This document shows positions 5,775-7,199 of a DNA stretch of 7,199 nucleotides, in pieces. The DNA is from Ilumatobacteraceae bacterium (GTDB lineage Bacteria > Actinomycetota > Acidimicrobiia > Acidimicrobiales > Ilumatobacteraceae): assembly GCA_016463105.1 (NCBI GenBank), contig JAEMRY010000061.1, forward strand, positions 1 to 7,199. Reading direction: 5' to 3'. A program made the position numbers and the translations under genes. How positions within the stretch are numbered: position 1 is the stretch's first letter; every line of letters begins with the position of its first letter. Below the pieces are notes generated by a model that did not search any database, was not told where the DNA came from, and was given only the letters and a program-made list of their open reading frames with translations.

Positions 5775-7187
5775 ATGCCGGTTGTAGTCGGCGTTGATTC
5801 GTCAACGCAGTCAACAAAAGTAGAAGTTCGAGATCTAGATTCTGGAGAACTCGTTTCATCAGGTCGTGCTGCGCACCCAAGCACTGGCACCGCACCCGTC
5901 AGCGAAACCAACCCCAACGATTGGATTAATGCGTTTGATCACGCATATGCGCAGGCGGGTTCGCCTGATGCGGCTGCGATCTCGGTTGCTGGCCAACAAC
6001 ATGGGCTCGTCACTCTTGACGCGCAAAATAAAATCGTGCGCGATGCCAAACTCTGGAACGACACAGAGTCGTCACCCGATGCGCAATGGTGCGTAGACCA
6101 ACGCGACGCAGCGTGGTGGGCCGAACATGTTGGCAGCGTTCCGGTTGCAAGTTTTACAGTTGCGAAACTTTCATGGCTTAAGCGCGTTGAGCCAAAAAAT
6201 TGGGCGCAAGTTGCACGAATCTGTTTGCCGCATGATTTCTTATCTTGGTATTTGCGCGGTGGTGGCTCAAATGAAATCACAACTGATCGCGGTGATGCGT
6301 CGGGTACTGGATATTGGTCAGCCAAAACCGGGCAGTACGATCATGAAGTTCTGCAAATAATTGATTCGACTCGTGACTGGTCGAAGATGTTGCCCCGCGT
6401 GGCTGCACCACTTGAAGCAACTGGAACTTGGAAAGACGCAGTAATCGGATGCGGCACAGGCGACAATATGGCCGGCGCACTCGGCATCGGATTATTGCCT
6501 GGCGATATTGCGATTTCGCTCGGAACTTCGGGCACCGTTTATGCAGTTAGCGCCACACCAACAAGTGATCGAAGTGCGGCTGTCGCTGGTTTTGCCGATG
6601 CAACTGGAAGTTTTTTGCCGCTTGTCTGCACACTCAACGCAACAAAAGTTTTCGACTCATTCGCAAATATTTTGAACTGCGATTTAAAACAATTCGGTGA
6701 ACTTGCAATGGCTAGCACGACGGGCGCCAATGAACTGGTGCTGCTGCCCTATCTCGATGGAGAACGCACCCCTAACTTGCCGAACGCACGCGCGATGGTA
6801 GTTGGTTTGAACTCGAATCATTCGCGAAATGATGTGGCCCGTGCCGCAATCGAAGGTGTCGTGTGCGGACTGCTAGACGGTTTGGCGGCAATCACTAATT
6901 GTGGAGTAGATACTTCGGGGCGAATATTTTTGCTAGGTGGGGGCTCGCAGTCATCTGCTGTTTGTCAGATAGTTGCCGACCTCACTGGCAAAGAAGTCAG
7001 CGTGCTCAACGAACCAGAGATCGTCGCGCTCGGTGCCGCACGACAAGCCGCTGCAACGCTGACTGGCAAATGGCCATCATGGTCTGCGTCGTCTCGGGTT
7101 GCTGCACAGCCAATAGCGACTAACCCTCAAAGAACTGCCGCGCGCGAACGATTTGCTGATGCGCGAATGAGAAATTACGGCGTCTAA
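5775..7187 (+). CDS. xylB: Xylulokinase (FGGY carbohydrate kinase)
   Basis: This 470-residue cytoplasmic kinase phosphorylates D-xylulose with ATP to D-xylulose 5-phosphate, the second step of xylose use. The two-lobed FGGY/actin-type fold is seen in its motifs: the N-terminal phosphate loop VGVDSSTQSTK at 5-15 with Asp7, the substrate-side AGQQHGLV at 72-79, KLWNDTES at 92-99, and LPHDFLSWYL at 151-160. The catalytic Asp is most likely Asp230 in GTGDNMAGA. The ATP-site motifs are SLGTSGT at 248-254 and LLGGGSQS at 386-393. The length is slightly below the usual 480-500. It begins three bases after the xylA stop, with no strong ribosome site of its own, so it is probably translationally coupled to xylA. 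Pairing with xylA supports xylulose over other FGGY sugars. After the stop only 12 bases remain, with no terminator visible. Confidence 0.95.
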   Translation: MPVVVGVDSSTQSTKVEVRDLDSGELVSSGRAAHPSTGTAPVSETNPNDWINAFDHAYAQAGSPDAAAISVAGQQHGLVTLDAQNKIVRDAKLWNDTESSPDAQWCVDQRDAAWWAEHVGSVPVASFTVAKLSWLKRVEPKNWAQVARICLPHDFLSWYLRGGGSNEITTDRGDASGTGYWSAKTGQYDHEVLQIIDSTRDWSKMLPRVAAPLEATGTWKDAVIGCGTGDNMAGALGIGLLPGDIAISLGTSGTVYAVSATPTSDRSAAVAGFADATGSFLPLVCTLNATKVFDSFANILNCDLKQFGELAMASTTGANELVLLPYLDGERTPNLPNARAMVVGLNSNHSRNDVARAAIEGVVCGLLDGLAAITNCGVDTSGRIFLLGGGSQSSAVCQIVADLTGKEVSVLNEPEIVALGAARQAAATLTGKWPSWSASSRVAAQPIATNPQRTAARERFADARMRNYGV

Positions 7188-7199
7188 AACTTTGAATAA

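Overview
This window is ordinary bacterial chromosome, densely coded on both strands, with a base composition near one half GC by eye. The xylose isomerase, xylulokinase and copper amine oxidase all resemble actinobacterial (or, for the isomerase, actinobacterial/Thermus-type) proteins. Several genes lack a Shine-Dalgarno site but carry a TANNNT box 6-7 bases before the start codon, the layout of leaderless transcripts common in Actinobacteria. A moderate-GC actinobacterium, perhaps a freshwater planktonic one, fits best. That assignment is inference. I see no insertion sequence, phage gene, CRISPR array or other sign of recent transfer.

Left part (1-2507): two genes for exported proteins diverge from a 61-base gap. 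The minus-strand gene, cut by the window's left edge, is an alpha/beta hydrolase of the CocE / X-Pro dipeptidyl-peptidase (S15) type with a signal peptide. The plus-strand gene is an exported mononuclear two-copper monooxygenase of the PHM / dopamine beta-hydroxylase family. It keeps all six copper ligands but lacks the residues by which PHM holds peptidyl-glycine.

Middle (2516-4535): a minus-strand copper/TPQ primary-amine oxidase converges on the monooxygenase with only 8 bases between stop codons. Upstream of it, on the same strand, lies tRNA-Asn(GTT) with an encoded CCA end. No terminator is visible between tRNA and oxidase.

Right part (4536-7187): a two-gene xylose operon, xylA (xylose isomerase) then xylB (xylulokinase) 3 bases later, diverges from the tRNA. 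Together they convert D-xylose to D-xylulose and then to D-xylulose 5-phosphate, which enters the pentose phosphate pathway. No transporter or regulator gene for xylose is in view.

The window has no gap of 300 bases without a gene. The least ordinary element is the bacterial PHM/DBH-like monooxygenase of unknown substrate and its position next to a second copper enzyme. I found no convincing evidence of a wholly new system.
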